From Rhipicephalus microplus (Eukaryota > Arthropoda > Arachnida > Ixodida > Ixodidae), in assembly GCF_043290135.1 (NCBI RefSeq), contig NC_134707.1, forward strand, positions 82,664,987-82,728,986: 64,000 nt of DNA, in the 5' to 3' direction. A program made the translations under genes and the position numbers. Below, piece after piece: positions 1 through 11,358 of the stretch. Every line of letters begins with the position of its first letter. The stretch's first letter is position 1. The notes under the pieces are model-generated. The model had not been told where the DNA came from and made no database searches. It saw only the letters and a list, made by a program, of their open reading frames with translations.

Positions 1-392
1 CATTTTTTTTCGGTTTTAGCTTATTTAGTTTATTATAGGGCAACCTACATCGCCCAATTAGGCATTATTGTAAGGTGGGAGAGGGAAAAAAGCAGTATTA
101 CAGTCAAACAAGGGCCACGTTTGCGCCGTCGAAAATGGCACACATTTGCGCAGCAGCTCCTGCGCATTCACAAAAAGCACAAATTTGTAGTAACGAACAA
201 CAAGCATCGGATAGAAGGTCAACAACACACGCATCCAAACCATTACATTCGCGCATGGTAAAAGAAAAAAAAAAGACTTTGCAAAGGCCCCAGTACAACA
301 GCTGACCTTGCGGATTTTTTTTTTAGTAATCATTTCTATGTGACACGTAGTTTGGGCTCATCATGTATAAACTATATTTAATGCGGAATTTA

Positions 393-866
393 TCACAGAA
401 TATAGAATGAAAAAAAAAACTTTAATCGCAAGAATTTCCTGCGCTGCTTAAGAGGCTTCCATCCTAAGTTATTCTTAATGCATGTAACACTAGAGTTAAA
501 ATTGTAATTACTACTGACAAAGCACGCCGCGCGGTTTTGTATGCGTTCAAGTTTATATATTAAAGTTTGACCATGAGGATCCCACACTGTGCAGGCATAT
601 TCAAGGATAGGTCAGACATTTTTAACATTCAAAGCCTCTTTCAGACTTTTTGGGGCACACTTCAAATTGCGTTTAGATAAGTTTAACACACCGTTGGCCT
701 GGCCAGTTACGTAACCAACATGTTTATTTCAAGATAAATTGACAGAAAAATATACACCAAGGTATTTAAAATTTTCAACACGGTCAAGTTGGGCTCCTGA
801 CAAGCTGTAGAATGGCTCCCTGTGCTGTAATTCATTTTTCATATCAATTTCTGCCTATCTCCTCTG
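393..866 (-). pseudogene. LINE reverse transcriptase C-terminal fragment (CR1/Jockey type)
   Basis: Read from 866 downwards, one frame gives the FKYLGV block (about 772-755) that follows the RT palm, then WDPHG (about 587-573) and LERIQNRAA, the usual signature of the RT C-terminal domain just before a LINE 3' UTR. Two stop codons lie between these blocks, so the copy is dead. The catalytic palm, the endonuclease and any ORF1 are missing. Upstream in element order the similarity ends at about 866, where a pyrimidine-rich tract begins. The matching upstream RT part, from a second copy in opposite orientation, is at 4960-5130. The clade is a motif-based guess; LINE identity is firm. Confidence 0.75.
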
Positions 867-1345
867 GTTGCTTTCTGTTATTTTTTTCGTCTATGCGCTC
901 CTTTCATTTCTCTCATTATTTCTCTTTTGTCTCTCTACCGCTTTTGGTCTCTCTATTTCCCGTTTCTATTTTTTTTTTCTCCTCTTTATTCTGTTGTACT
1001 CAGTAGTAGGGCTGATCGTCATTACTTGTGGCACTTTTTTTCTCTGCCTGCTTTTTTTTTTCTCTTTGCGTCCTTACGTCTTTATTGCCTTTATTTTATC
1101 GCACTTCTTACTTCGTCTTTCTCTTCTCTCTCTTTTCTCTGGTTTTCAGGCGTTTATTTTCGTTTCACACTCTTAGGTATTGTACACCTCAACAGGTCTT
1201 GCCCAATCCATTTGGTGGATACCCATCTAAGAAATATTACACGAGCGAGCACAAGTTATTGATAACTTTGAAACAAAATACGAGGCGACTGTAATGTTTG
1301 AATGAGCTTTACTTTGAAGCATGAGCACAGAATGCTTGCATAGGC
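867..1345. repeat. Pyrimidine-rich low-complexity tract and spacer
   Basis: About 320 bases (867-1185) are dominated by C and T on the plus strand, with many TTTCTC and CTCTTT runs; the rest is ordinary AT-rich spacer. The open frames here are compositional and carry no motif. A tract of the opposite strand composition lies at 5160-5460, also touching a LINE RT fragment. Confidence 0.6.
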
Positions 1346-2290
<945 letters not shown>

Positions 2291-2699
2291 GTCGTCTTTA
2301 TTTTGTGTGCCCAAAACTTTTCTTAGGAGAACTTCAGTATATGCCAAGCACAATTCGCCAGTCATGAAATGCCCTGTCGTATACTTAACGAAATCATTTT
2401 CATTAGTCACGTGTTGCACATACCCGCTTGTGGTCACAGGCAGCGGTAAGCTGCCTGTGGCCACAAATAAAGCAAGCCCAATCATAATTTACCGCTTGAT
2501 GTCAGCACTTAACAGCGCAAAAAAAAAACGTCATCAGCGTGTCTGCGCACTCTCGTATGTATATTGGTACTATTTATTAAATGAGCCTGGAAGCGTAACA
2601 AGTTTTAAAACTAGCTGCTGAACCTTTCCTGAACGTATTTGAAAACGGCACAAAACAATATCTGCACGTTCCTTATTGCACAAAAGGTTTTTTTATAAA
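2291..2699. other. Unassigned spacer containing a strong hairpin
   Basis: No recognisable gene. The notable structure is a hairpin at 2430-2464: a 15-bp stem (one G-U type pair) closing a five-base loop (GGTAA). The open frames across it show no domain. Confidence 0.5.
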
Positions 2700-4757
2700 T
2701 TATCGCGAACTCTGTGGAGCACGAATTCCGGCACATTATGGAAAAAATATCTGCTTTGCCGGTGGGCACCAGTTCGCGAAGCAGCCTTTCAGCAGCTGCA
2801 GGTCGTGCTCAGTTCGGGACCACTGTTACGCCATTTTTATCCTTCTGCTGAGACGAATGTATGTGGAATCAGCCTTGGAGCATGGCTCATTTAACGTCAT
2901 GACCATGCTCAATTTGTGGTTTTTTTCGTGAGTCGCCGGTTCACGAAGCCTAAGCGCAATCACTGAGTCATAGAACAGGAGTCGCCTCACAATCGTTTTC
3001 AAGGGTGCACAAGTTTTGCCCGTAGATCTATGGTCATCGACCCTCAGTCACCACTATCCATCATTCTCAATGCTGGTTCGTAGGCCTCCAAGGTGCATCT
3101 GGATGACTGGTGCGATGGGCCCTGTGCTTACAAGAGTTTGACTTCACAGTTCACTACAAGAGTGGTAACCAGCACGCAGACGATGACTGTCTATCACGCC
3201 TTCCTCTGCCGACGACTGAGTGCAATGCTTATGACATCAATCAGTATATCAATGCCCCAATACCTGCGAGCTTTCGGACGTCGTAACTTTTCAGACAGCA
3301 CAACACAAAGACGGTTCTTTAGATTCGCTGTTCACCGCCACAAACGAAAACGCAAATCCAAGCTATTTTGTGGTGGCGACAACAGAAAACAGTGCCTTGT
3401 CCGCAATAAAAGAATCATGGCGGATAAGGCACCCGTCTGGTTTTGCTCATACCTCGCACTCAGCGGTATTACGCGTCTCGGTTACAAAAGCACACAACCT
3501 GCCGCCAAGTGGGTGTCACTAGAACGTTTTACTGTCTCCGAAAATGGTTATTTTAGCCAAAAAAATATGCATGCATAATAATACCTCGCTCGTTACGAAA
3601 AATGTCAGTGACACTAACATCCCACGAGTACGTCACCAGGACTTTATCTGGTGCCACCTCCCAACTTTACCTTCGACACTGTTGGCGTCTATATTCCAGG
3701 CCCATTTGCATAATCGAACAGTGACAATCTATCGGTCAACGTCTGTGTCAAACACTTCACTCGCTACACCATTGTAGCTGTTTCAAGCTACAATAGCGGC
3801 TGCAACCGCCTTGCACGTATGGCAGTTTATGCTTCGTTTTCCATGATTCTGTGCCGTAGTCCTCCAGGTGCTTTCATTAGTGACCAGGGAGGTCAGTTCA
3901 TTGCTGATACCATTGTTGAGACGCTGCGTCTGTCTGCATGACAGTGCCAGCATGCCATCCCGTTCCACCCGAAGCCCAATGACATGCTAGGACGAACAAA
4001 CTGAACCCTCGCGAACGTGCTATTCGTTCTTGCCGACTTAAAGCACTAAAGTTTTCACGAATAACTACCAGACGTCACGTACAGTCGTGGCCACGTCTGG
4101 GTAGAGCACGAGAGGAGCCGGTTTTTACTCCGCGGAGCGAAACTTCGAGGAAGTTTAGGGCTCCGAAGTGCTGTATCAGAAGCATGTGTGGCCTAGCTGT
4201 CATTCTGACCACATGAGAGCTCGAAAGTGCCTCGAGAGTTTGCCCCGCGGAGCAAAAACAAGCTCCTCGCGCGCTCTATACAGACGCGGCCCCGGTTGTA
4301 CACGTACAATGCCGTGCAAAGGGAAATCAGAGGCTACTTTCTATTTTTCCTCCTTTACGCTCGATCGCTGCGCAGGTTTTAGTATTATTCCATCTTTTAT
4401 GCTAGATGTGAAAACCTTGCAAGCAGAGTCACTTTTCCGCGCAAAAGCAGTCCATTCCATCGCACGCCTCCGAACTCTGGCATCTTATGCTCTCAACAGC
4501 GTTCGAAGAAATGTTACGACGGCTATCATCGCCTCGTATCTTATACTAATGGCGTCCTTTTGTGGTTATGGATCATGAATTGTGGTTTTTCTGACAATTT
4601 CTTGGCCCACTACTCAGGCCCATTCGTTATTCTTGACCGCCTCAGCGATGTCAAGAACGAAATCTCAGGCGTGACAATCAATGGTCGCCGCTGTAGCATA
4701 ACAGAGCTTACACATGTTAGGCACCCTAGGCCGTACAGCCAGCATCGACATGATTAA
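2700..4757 (+). pseudogene. Degenerate Ty3/gypsy pol remnant (RNase H, integrase, C-terminal tail)
   Basis: Pieces of a gypsy pol polyprotein occur in order on the plus strand. An RNase H start block reading REAAFQQLQVVLSSGPLLRH is at about 2785-2845. The end of RNase H, with EFDFTVHYKSG, is at 3120-3220. The integrase core, with VGVYIPGP, a FISDQGGQF block and a decayed TERxNRTL region, is at 3670-4010. The C-terminal GPFVILDRLSDV block is at 4618-4660. Many stops and frame changes separate them, and 4030-4510 between integrase core and tail looks like an unrelated insertion. Gag, protease and most of the RT are absent and no LTRs were found. This is one of the oldest mobile remnants in the window. 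Confidence 0.75.
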
Positions 4758-4959
4758 GCGGGTATAGCCGGGTGAGTGCACGATATATGTAAGTTGTAGC
4801 GTAATATTTTAGAAGCGGCAGCAAGTATTCGCCTGAAATTTCACATGCTTATGAAGAATGCCCCCTGGGTATCACGTGGTACCTTTATATGACTACGTGA
4901 CCCAGTCTTCCTATAGCCCGCTGCTAAATTTTAATGTTGGTTCGGTTATTCATTTTATG

Positions 4960-5135
4960 TTTTCTTAGCAACCGTGAGGTTGTACGCGGATAATCGTGTT
5001 ATTTATAAATAAATACACAGTATTGACAATATTTGTGCTTCACAACGTGATCTTGACACTTTGGTAAGGTGGTGTGAGACATGGAAGATGTGCTTGAGTG
5101 TAAAAAAAATGTTGCTTCCTTAGCTTTATCAGAAA
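4960..5135 (+). pseudogene. LINE reverse transcriptase palm fragment (CR1/Jockey type)
   Basis: One plus-strand frame reads LYADN (about 4980-4995), then QRDLDTLVRWCETWKMCL (about 5044-5097), the pattern after the catalytic box in CR1/Jockey RTs. The YADD box has become YADN, so the second catalytic aspartate is lost, and a stop follows six codons later. The fragment ends where the RT portion preserved at 393-866 would begin, and it is followed by a purine-rich tract. Confidence 0.7.
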
Positions 5136-5159
5136 GTGCAAACCTTGCCACTTGTGCAT

Positions 5160-5470
5160 GGAGACAGCAAAGTAAGAAGGAAGGAAACAACGAAATAGGA
5201 TAAAGAAATCGAAACAGAGAAGGAACCGCATATAAAAATAGAAATACATGGAAAAGAGAACGTCAGACAGAGAAAGAAACAAATGTCATAAAGAGGAAAG
5301 ACAGAGGGACTGTGACGTATATAGAGAGAGCAGAGAGAGAAATAAAGGGTGAAGGAAGATTCAAGGTAATAAGAGTAATAAATTGGAAGAAATCGAACAA
5401 AACATAAGGAGAAAGATATACAGAACACTAGATAAAAAAAAACAAGACAAAGAAAAGAAAACTAAAAATT
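5160..5470 (+). repeat. Purine-rich low-complexity tract
   Basis: About 300 bases are dominated by A and G (AGAGAAAG-like runs) with no coding motif. It abuts the LINE RT fragment at 4960-5135. Its composition is complementary to the tract at 867-1185, which abuts the other half of the same RT domain. Confidence 0.6.
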
Positions 5471-5799
5471 CGCCAGATCCCATGTACCTAGGAATCGACG
5501 TTGTGCGAAGCATGCGGAGGAAAGGTGACCGTGTCGCAATTTCGTTATTGAGCGATACGTCATGAAATAGCGCTCAGTATAGGTACGAATGTTGCACGCG
5601 CAGACATATGTTGAAGAGTTGCATATGTTTATATAACCAGTTGTTTGCGCTCGCGTCCCGATGCCATTTCAACTGGGATATGCGTATTAGCATCACCGGA
5701 AAGTGATATGAAGCGCCACTGCTCGCTAAGATAGTGGCCCTTGACACTACTACTTAACTCAGCATCAGCACAGCGCAACTAACCACAATTGGCGTTAAC
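5471..5799. other. Unassigned spacer
   Basis: No gene or clear repeat structure identified. The first 90 bases (a CCAGATCCCATGTACC region) look like part of a dispersed repeat, but no second copy was located in this window. Confidence 0.4.
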
Positions 5800-6185
5800 T
5801 CGACAAGACGGCTTTATTGAGGCAGCACATATGTAATGTTTATAAAATTGGGTAGGCAGCACTGCAACCACTATTGACGTTTCACGGAGAATCGCGTCTA
5901 TTTGAAAAGTAGTTCCGAAACCTGGCGTAGCTCTGTAAAAATCCTTCGTTGCTTCGCAGAATGCTTGGGTTCGATTCCAGCTGTACCCTGACATTTATTG
6001 TTTGCATTCGTCGGGTAAACGTTACCAATGTCGGGTATTTCATGACGGCGTTATAATAACCCATCTGTGTTCTCGTCGTTCCTGGGCAGATAGTAAGTGT
6101 CAATCACCTGTGGCACAGACACACATACCACCAGCACTTACCTGTCCTTGAGTATGTGCCACTGTCTGGCGAGAAGTGTTTGACA
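5800..6185 (+). mobile_element. tRNA-derived SINE, family B, copy 1
   Basis: A perfect RNA polymerase III B-box core GGTTCGATTCC is at 5968-5978. Upstream is a tRNA-like stretch with an A-box-like TAGCTCTG, and downstream about 200 bases of non-tRNA body (TTTGCATTCGTCGGGTAA and onward). A second copy occurs in opposite orientation at 20280-20670, alignable by eye through the whole body, which shows that this is a dispersed unit. The open frames translated from it are incidental. It is not a functional tRNA: acceptor and D-arm pairing do not close. Confidence 0.7.
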
Positions 6186-6299
6186 ACGTACGCGACGGTA
6201 ATGCGACATTATTGAAGTATTGACCACCGCGTTATATTCGTCAAAAGATCTTAGACTCCCATGCTACTTTTAGATCACGCCAAGTTAAAGGGAAGACCA

Positions 6300-6395
6300 T
6301 GAGAGCACCCATACGTAAGCGGCTAGATAGAGAGATAGATAGATATGCTCGAAGTCGCTGAAGTTCGCTAAGAAATGCTTCGCATTTAAAATGAA
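6300..6395 (+). repeat. Short (GATA)n tract with conserved flanks
   Basis: A short AGATAGAGAGATAGATAGATA tract is preceded by ACGTAAGCGGCTAGATAG and followed by TTCGCTAAGAAATGCTTC. The same two flanks bracket the long tract at 1346-2290 in opposite orientation, and the left flank recurs at about 41980-42010. The tetranucleotide therefore travels inside a dispersed element. Confidence 0.65.
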
Positions 6396-6559
6396 AACTT
6401 GAAAGGCAGCCTATTTGTACTCTTCCTTAAGGTTAGGCTCGACTAGTGCGAAGCCGCGACAGTTTATTTCTGGGTAGGATGCGCTGTGGGACTTTTCATG
6501 TGAAAACACCGGGTCTCGCACAACGGGTTGGGAGTCCTCCAGACTGAGTAAGCTTCACT

Positions 6560-6725
6560 ACCGGGCATCGGGTCACTGTTCCGAAGCCCGCCCTTTGAAA
6601 AATGGAGGGTGGCCAGGTGGCACTGTGGATTGAACCGGGTACCTCCCGTAGCTGAAGCTGACGCGTAAGTGCAATGCCACCGCTATGGTCCTGCGAAAAC
6701 AAGGCAAACGACCAATGTTCTTTGT
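6560..6725 (-). mobile_element. tRNA-like SINE fragment (minus strand)
   Basis: The minus strand holds a degenerate polymerase III B box: the complement of GGATTGAACCGG at 6627-6638, with the bases around it laid out like a TPsiC arm. The tRNA-like part continues toward 6700. The head is partly preserved and no tail was defined. It could instead be a decayed tRNA pseudogene. Confidence 0.45.
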
Positions 6726-7461
6726 ACCGTGGAACGCCAACTGTAGACAGCGCACAAAACGAGAAACTGCTGAACATTGTTCCGTCGACTGTTGTCCCAC
6801 AGTGTTAATTTGAGAATTTTCACAGCAAACACAGACAAAATACCGTAGGTATTTTTTCCCAATATCAGGTATTTTGACGTGGACAAAAGACAGGAGCTTC
6901 ACTTCTAGCGTAATGATTCGCATTATTCTGCACAACTTCTGGGAAGCATGACTGATCGATAGAAATGCAGAACCTCTGCGATCGACAGAAAACGTCTTCC
7001 AGGAGCTGATAATTTTGAATATGCGACACATATCCGCCTTCCAGGGTCATCAAGACTGGTTTTATGTGTTTGATCTCTGTTTGCTAAGCCTGAGTATTAT
7101 TTTCTAAATATAAAAGAATAATGGTTCTCTTCTTTGTAGAAAAGTACATAATCTGGCTAGGCGCAGTGGCAGATAAGTCGGCCTGGTATTAGTAGGCGAC
7201 AAGTTTGATTTACTAGCGGTTCCTTCCAGTTTTTCAAACAGCTTTTTTCGATAAATGTGCAGATATATTATTGCTTTCTACGTTGTTTCCATTGCTCATA
7301 TTAAGTGAAAAAAGTTCTAAAAGGCAGTAAAGTGAGGATAGGAATTAATTTAGACTGATGAAGTGTACTCTGGAAACTCAAATGTCCCTCATTTTATCGT
7401 CACAGGCACATTAAAATGGATCACGCGGAATTTTTCACTTGTCCCTGACCGCGTAGGAAAT
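6726..7461. other. Unassigned AT-rich spacer
   Basis: No gene, RNA or repeat was recognised. The overlapping open frames between 6570 and 7050 are short, lack motifs and differ between frames. Confidence 0.4.
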
Positions 7462-7924
7462 CTACCGGTAAGCGCGAGTGCACCCTGAAAAATTAATTAC
7501 GGCATGGTTTAAAAAGATACTTTTGTTTTCTATTGTATCCTGACGTAAAGACATGGTGCGAGCAGTGCCGCCAAATGGTTGTGTGTGCACGCGCAAGTTT
7601 TCGTGACGTATGCTCGTCCGCGCGTCGCTTCTTCGATCGCCTGCTTCGGCTGCTGCGCGCCGTACGTATGGGAGCTGTCGCGGCAGGAAAGTCCCGACGT
7701 TGGGTTGATTCTTCGTCAACAATCCGAAGTTGGTCAGCAACCGCAAGTCATGCCTGTATGCGTCCGAATGGAAGTGCAGCGAACAGAGCAAAATCCGCTT
7801 GGTTGGCGCCCATTCTCGGCCGCGGCGCACGAAGTCGACCCACGCTTGCCCCAGCACCTGATGAGACGGGAATCTGTTCCCAGCCGATGGCCCAAGATAT
7901 TACAGGGCAACATGTTGGCGCCAT
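7462..7924 (-). pseudogene. THAP-domain protein remnant (minus strand)
   Basis: THAP domains are C2CH zinc-binding DNA-binding modules found in transcription factors and P-element-like transposases. A minus-strand ATG at 7924 opens MAPTCC, resembling the first zinc ligand region. After one frame change the sequence reads FPS, then WVDFVRRGREWAPTK (about 7850-7805), CSLHFHSDAYRHDL (the C-x2-H ligand pair and following helix), and a basic Gln/Pro-containing tail. The second cysteine is not at the expected spacing, and the frame change near 7870-7890 breaks the domain. The frame ends at 7462 after a non-conserved tail. A second, different THAP remnant starts about 370 bp away in the opposite direction. 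Confidence 0.65.
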
Positions 7925-8289
7925 GATGACTAATTCAATATTAAATGAGTAATTTGTCGTCTGAAGAGCGTATATCTTGTATTTGGTGCACGTACACTGT
8001 TCCTCACTCTGCTGGCTCGTTTCACAGGTGCGCTGGATGACAGTGACAGCACGACCGCGCCATGTTACAGTTGCTAGAATAGGAAAGTGTGATGAGCGGC
8101 AAGCGGCGCCTACGGAGCGCACTGAAGCCTCCGAGGAGGAGCCACGTGGGGGAGCGCACAATCGTTTAAACGTCGTTTGCATGTTTCCGACAGTTTCGTC
8201 GGGCGCGTTCGTCCTCGTTTTTTTTAATTGCGGTGGCACTCTGAAAACAGTGCTTCTGTATGCACTCTGATGGCGCAAAAACAAAGTCA

Positions 8290-8545
8290 TTGCTTTGTCC
8301 CCCGAGTTCACCACAGGCTATTAGTCAGCTGAAAGGAAGCATGCGTTGTTCGGCGTTCCAAAGGACGAAGCTCTGTTAGCGCAGTGGCGTAGAGCGATCC
8401 CGCGCGCTGACAAGCTGCTTCAAGATAACTCGGCTGTGTGCGAGCTGCACTTCAGTGAGAGGTACATCTCCCGGCACTTCGAGCACACTTGGATGGGCGA
8501 AACTGTCCGCATTGAAAGGGGTACACCCATGGGCGTGCTTGCCGT
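8290..8545 (+). pseudogene. THAP domain remnant, P-element-like
   Basis: The plus strand from about 8343 reads LFGVPKDEALLAQWRRAIPR, then CELHFSERYISRHFEH, and an arginine/glycine-rich end. This matches the order of THAP blocks (PKD, tryptophan, C-x2-H, basic loop) in the P-element-like transposases common in arthropods. The amino end is broken: an in-frame TAG lies at 8322-8324, and the expected first zinc cysteines appear only in a neighbouring frame beside a C5 run, with phenylalanine at the second. After 8545 a G11 run follows and similarity disappears, so no transposase catalytic domain is present. Confidence 0.6.
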
Positions 8546-9225
8546 TCAGGGGAGGGGGGGGGGGGCGAATGTTTATTGCAAGGTGTCTCCTTTATGTTAA
8601 ATCAGTGTATGAGGCAGATTTTACGCCACCCATCTAGATAGAACAGATTTAGCGCCCCCGTCCCAGGTGGCCAGCCCCCTTTGCCTCCCTCGGGTGGACG
8701 CCTATGGGTATGACTTTCGGAGAAGCTCTTCGCATTTGTCGACGCCTTTGAAATCACTTTTTCAAAGTGCTTTAGCTACAACGAGCTTCACAGTGACAGC
8801 TTGGAAGAGCTTGTTTCCTGCTTGAAAAAAAAAATGTCACACTGGGCTGCACATAACATGGTCCGAGCTTCACCAATCAAGTAAACAAGTTTTTTCTGCT
8901 CACCCATTTGTGTTTTTACACAAAGGTACTCCACAAAAAGCGAGCATCTTCCCGTGAAAAGAGGAAGTGCCTGAAGCTCAGGAACATAACCTAGGCTTGC
9001 AGCTTAGTGTTCTGTGGGGCGCTTGAGAACTAATAAACTTTTTTCTTGGGGATAAAAAAAAGGACGTGCAACAAATTATTAAGAATGCATTGTTGTAAAT
9101 GGATAGTGAGTCACTACTCGGAAATGTGTTCTATCACCTGTGTGCAGAAATTAAAGGATTTCATTCAGACACCACTCGTGGTTCTCGCCTCATGATTATG
9201 ACGCTTTGATTGATGAGGCTTCATT
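8546..9225. other. Spacer downstream of the THAP remnant
   Basis: No convincing catalytic domain continues from the THAP remnant. An AATAAA signal at 9032-9037 on the plus strand could mark the old transcript end. The long G run at 8551-8565 is simple sequence. Confidence 0.35.
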
Positions 9226-9227
9226 TA

Positions 9228-9363
9228 CAGGTTTCAGATTTTGGTGCACGTTCAAAAAACCCTGTTGGTCGGAATTTCCGAGCCCTCCACTACGGCGTCT
9301 CTCATAATTATATGGTGGTTTTGGGACGTTAAACCCCACATATCAATCAATCATCAATCAACT
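9228..9363 (+). mobile_element. Ruka-like SINE, 5'-truncated
   Basis: Only the 3' body is present: GGTGCACGTT, then CCTCCACTACGGCGTCTC, then TTTTGGGACGTTAAACC and a short (ATCA)n tail. The same body occurs at 11855, 20945, 25137, 29912 and 30478. The tRNA-like head is missing here. Ruka is the tick SINE described from Rhipicephalus; the assignment is from memory of its layout. Confidence 0.75.
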
Positions 9364-9696
9364 ATTCACAGATTAGTGCTGAGGAAACGGTGGTTTGCCG
9401 TGAAAAGTGTTGCAAGCAATGACTCACAACTGAGCTCATCGTTTCACTCTTCTACCACTTCTCATCGATAAAATGTTTCAGTACTGTTACGCGCTCATTT
9501 TCGGCATCCTGTCGACCTGACGATATTTCAGATCAGTCGTGCACCCGCATAGGCATCCTGTTTTCATAAGCTAATTAACATATTTTCTCGGTCGCCCTTT
9601 GAGGCCATCCACGAGCAAGAAAATATATTTTAAATGTTTCACATTGCCCCCGCGCGTGGTCGATTGCCGTCTCTGCGCAGCGCAGCGCCGCCTTAG

Positions 9697-9856
9697 GTGA
9701 CGTATGGATGGATGGATGGATGGATATGGCTGTACCCTTTAGATCGGGCGGTGGCTAGCGCCACCAAGCCGTAATACTTAATGAACTTAAAACTATATTT
9801 TTTTTCCTTAAAAAGTGAGTTTGAGGATTTGTACTTTGCAGTGAAGAGTATAATTT
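9697..9856 (-). other. LINE 3' UTR with hairpin and (CATC)n end
   Basis: Minus-strand continuation of the LINE pol at 9857-11299. It holds a 6-bp hairpin with a four-base loop (9750-9765) and ends in about five CATC units (9705-9724), typical of LINEs that end in short tandem repeats rather than poly(A). Confidence 0.6.
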
Positions 9857-11299
9857 TCACTCGTGCCTTGACTTTAGCCACCAATCAGATAACCTCCTTC
9901 TAGTTAAGTCTACTTGCTTAAAGTCTATTTTGCCCTCCCGGTCCCTAAACCCCAGTGCTTTGAAAAACTCTGCGCCATCATCCTGAACTATAGGGTGAAG
10001 CCCTTTACAGAACATTATCAAGTGTTCGGCAGTTTCTTCTTCCTCTCCACACGCACTGCACACTGTGTCTACCCCTTCGTATTTGGCCCGATATGTCTTG
10101 GTTCGCAGTACTCCTGTCCTAGCCTCAAACAGTAGAGAACTACCCCGAGTATTATCATAGATCCTTTCCTTGGCAATTTCCTGCTTAAATGTTCGATAGA
10201 TCTCTAGTGCGGACTTCTTAATCATGCCCATTCTCCACATGTCAGTCTCCGTTTCCTTCACTTCCTTCTTAACCGATAGTTCTTTTTGGTTTGACCACCT
10301 GCTGTTTTCTAAGTATTTACCAGTCAACTTCCTGGTTCGCTTCCTCCATTTTGTATCGACATTCTTCATGTACAAATAGCTGAAAACCTTCCTAGCCCAA
10401 CGCTCTTCCCCCATTTCTCTCAATCGCTTCTCAAATTTTATCTTGCTGCTAGCTTCCCTGCCCTCAAATGATGTCCATCCCATATCACCTTGTACTCCCT
10501 GATTTGGTGTATTCCCGTGAGCTCCGAAAGCAAGCCTACCTATTCCACGTTGCTTAATTTCTAATCTTGCTTGAACTTCTGATCTCATGCACAAGACCGC
10601 ATTGCCAAACGTCAGCCCAGGAACCATGACCCCTTTCCATATTCCTCTCACAACATCATACCTATTGTAATTCCACAGTGCCCTATTTTTCATGACTGCT
10701 GCATTCCTGTTACCTTTAGTCGTTACGTATGTTTCGTGTTCCCTCAGATACTCGATCCCATTGCTTATCCATACGCCCAGATATTTGTATTTATCTGTTA
10801 TCTCTAGCGTGACCTCCTGTATTCTAAGCTCACTACATTCGTTGTCATTGAAAATCATGACTGCTGATTTTTCCTTACTGAATCTAAAATCTAACCTATC
10901 TCCCTCATTACCGCAGATGTCCATCAATCTCTGCAAATCTTCCTTGTTGTTGGCCATTAGCACTATATCGTCTGCGTACATTAATGCTGGTAGTGCCTGG
11001 TCAATAAGTTTTCCTTGTTTGACTAAAGAGAGGTTGAAGCCCAGTCCACTTCCCTCTAATTTTGCCTCTAATCCTTGTCGGTACATCATGAATAATAAGG
11101 GTGACAGGGGGCACCCCTGCCTAAGCCCCCGTTTTACCTCTGCAGGCTTGGATACCTGTTTTTCCCACTTTATAACTACCTTGTTACCTTTATAGATACC
11201 CTTTAAAAGGTTAGTGACTACATGTTCCACGCCTAGTGTGTCCAGTATTCCCCACAAGTCCTCTTGAACCACGCTATCGTACGCTCCCTTGATATCCAA
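9857..11299 (-). CDS. LINE reverse transcriptase, 5'-truncated but open
   Basis: A 480-codon frame without any stop. It begins inside RT motif A (DIKGAYDSV at residues 2-10), so its true start is lost. The palm blocks follow: RQGCPLSP (residues 60-67) and an intact catalytic YADD (108-111). After a long thumb/connection region comes a zinc-binding motif C-x2-C-x8-H-x4-C (residues 414-431) and a basic tail ending at the stop. There is no RNase H domain. The amino end is cut exactly where an inverted repeat begins (11301). The lack of stops suggests a young insertion in a window of old repeats. Clade uncertain; the carboxy-terminal zinc motif occurs in several LINE groups. Confidence 0.8.
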   Translation of the reverse strand: MDIKGAYDSVVQEDLWGILDTLGVEHVVTNLLKGIYKGNKVVIKWEKQVSKPAEVKRGLRQGCPLSPLLFMMYRQGLEAKLEGSGLGFNLSLVKQGKLIDQALPALMYADDIVLMANNKEDLQRLMDICGNEGDRLDFRFSKEKSAVMIFNDNECSELRIQEVTLEITDKYKYLGVWISNGIEYLREHETYVTTKGNRNAAVMKNRALWNYNRYDVVRGIWKGVMVPGLTFGNAVLCMRSEVQARLEIKQRGIGRLAFGAHGNTPNQGVQGDMGWTSFEGREASSKIKFEKRLREMGEERWARKVFSYLYMKNVDTKWRKRTRKLTGKYLENSRWSNQKELSVKKEVKETETDMWRMGMIKKSALEIYRTFKQEIAKERIYDNTRGSSLLFEARTGVLRTKTYRAKYEGVDTVCSACGEEEETAEHLIMFCKGLHPIVQDDGAEFFKALGFRDREGKIDFKQVDLTRRRLSDWWLKSRHE

Positions 11300-11300
11300 A

Positions 11301-11358
11301 CGTTAAACCCCCCTTGTCAATCAATTAAAAACTACATCTTGAAATATGTGACGTCCTG
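11301..11358 (+). repeat. 58-bp perfect inverted repeat, left arm
   Basis: The reverse complement of 11816-11873, identical over 58 bases. The outer 13 bases (CGTTAAACCCCCC) belong to the 3' end of the Ruka-like SINE and are followed by a TCAATCAATT tail. The left arm borders the truncated LINE directly. Confidence 0.9.

Noticed and set aside
7533..7952. 139-codon plus-strand frame
   Set aside because: Antisense to the THAP remnant, which has recognisable motifs on the minus strand.
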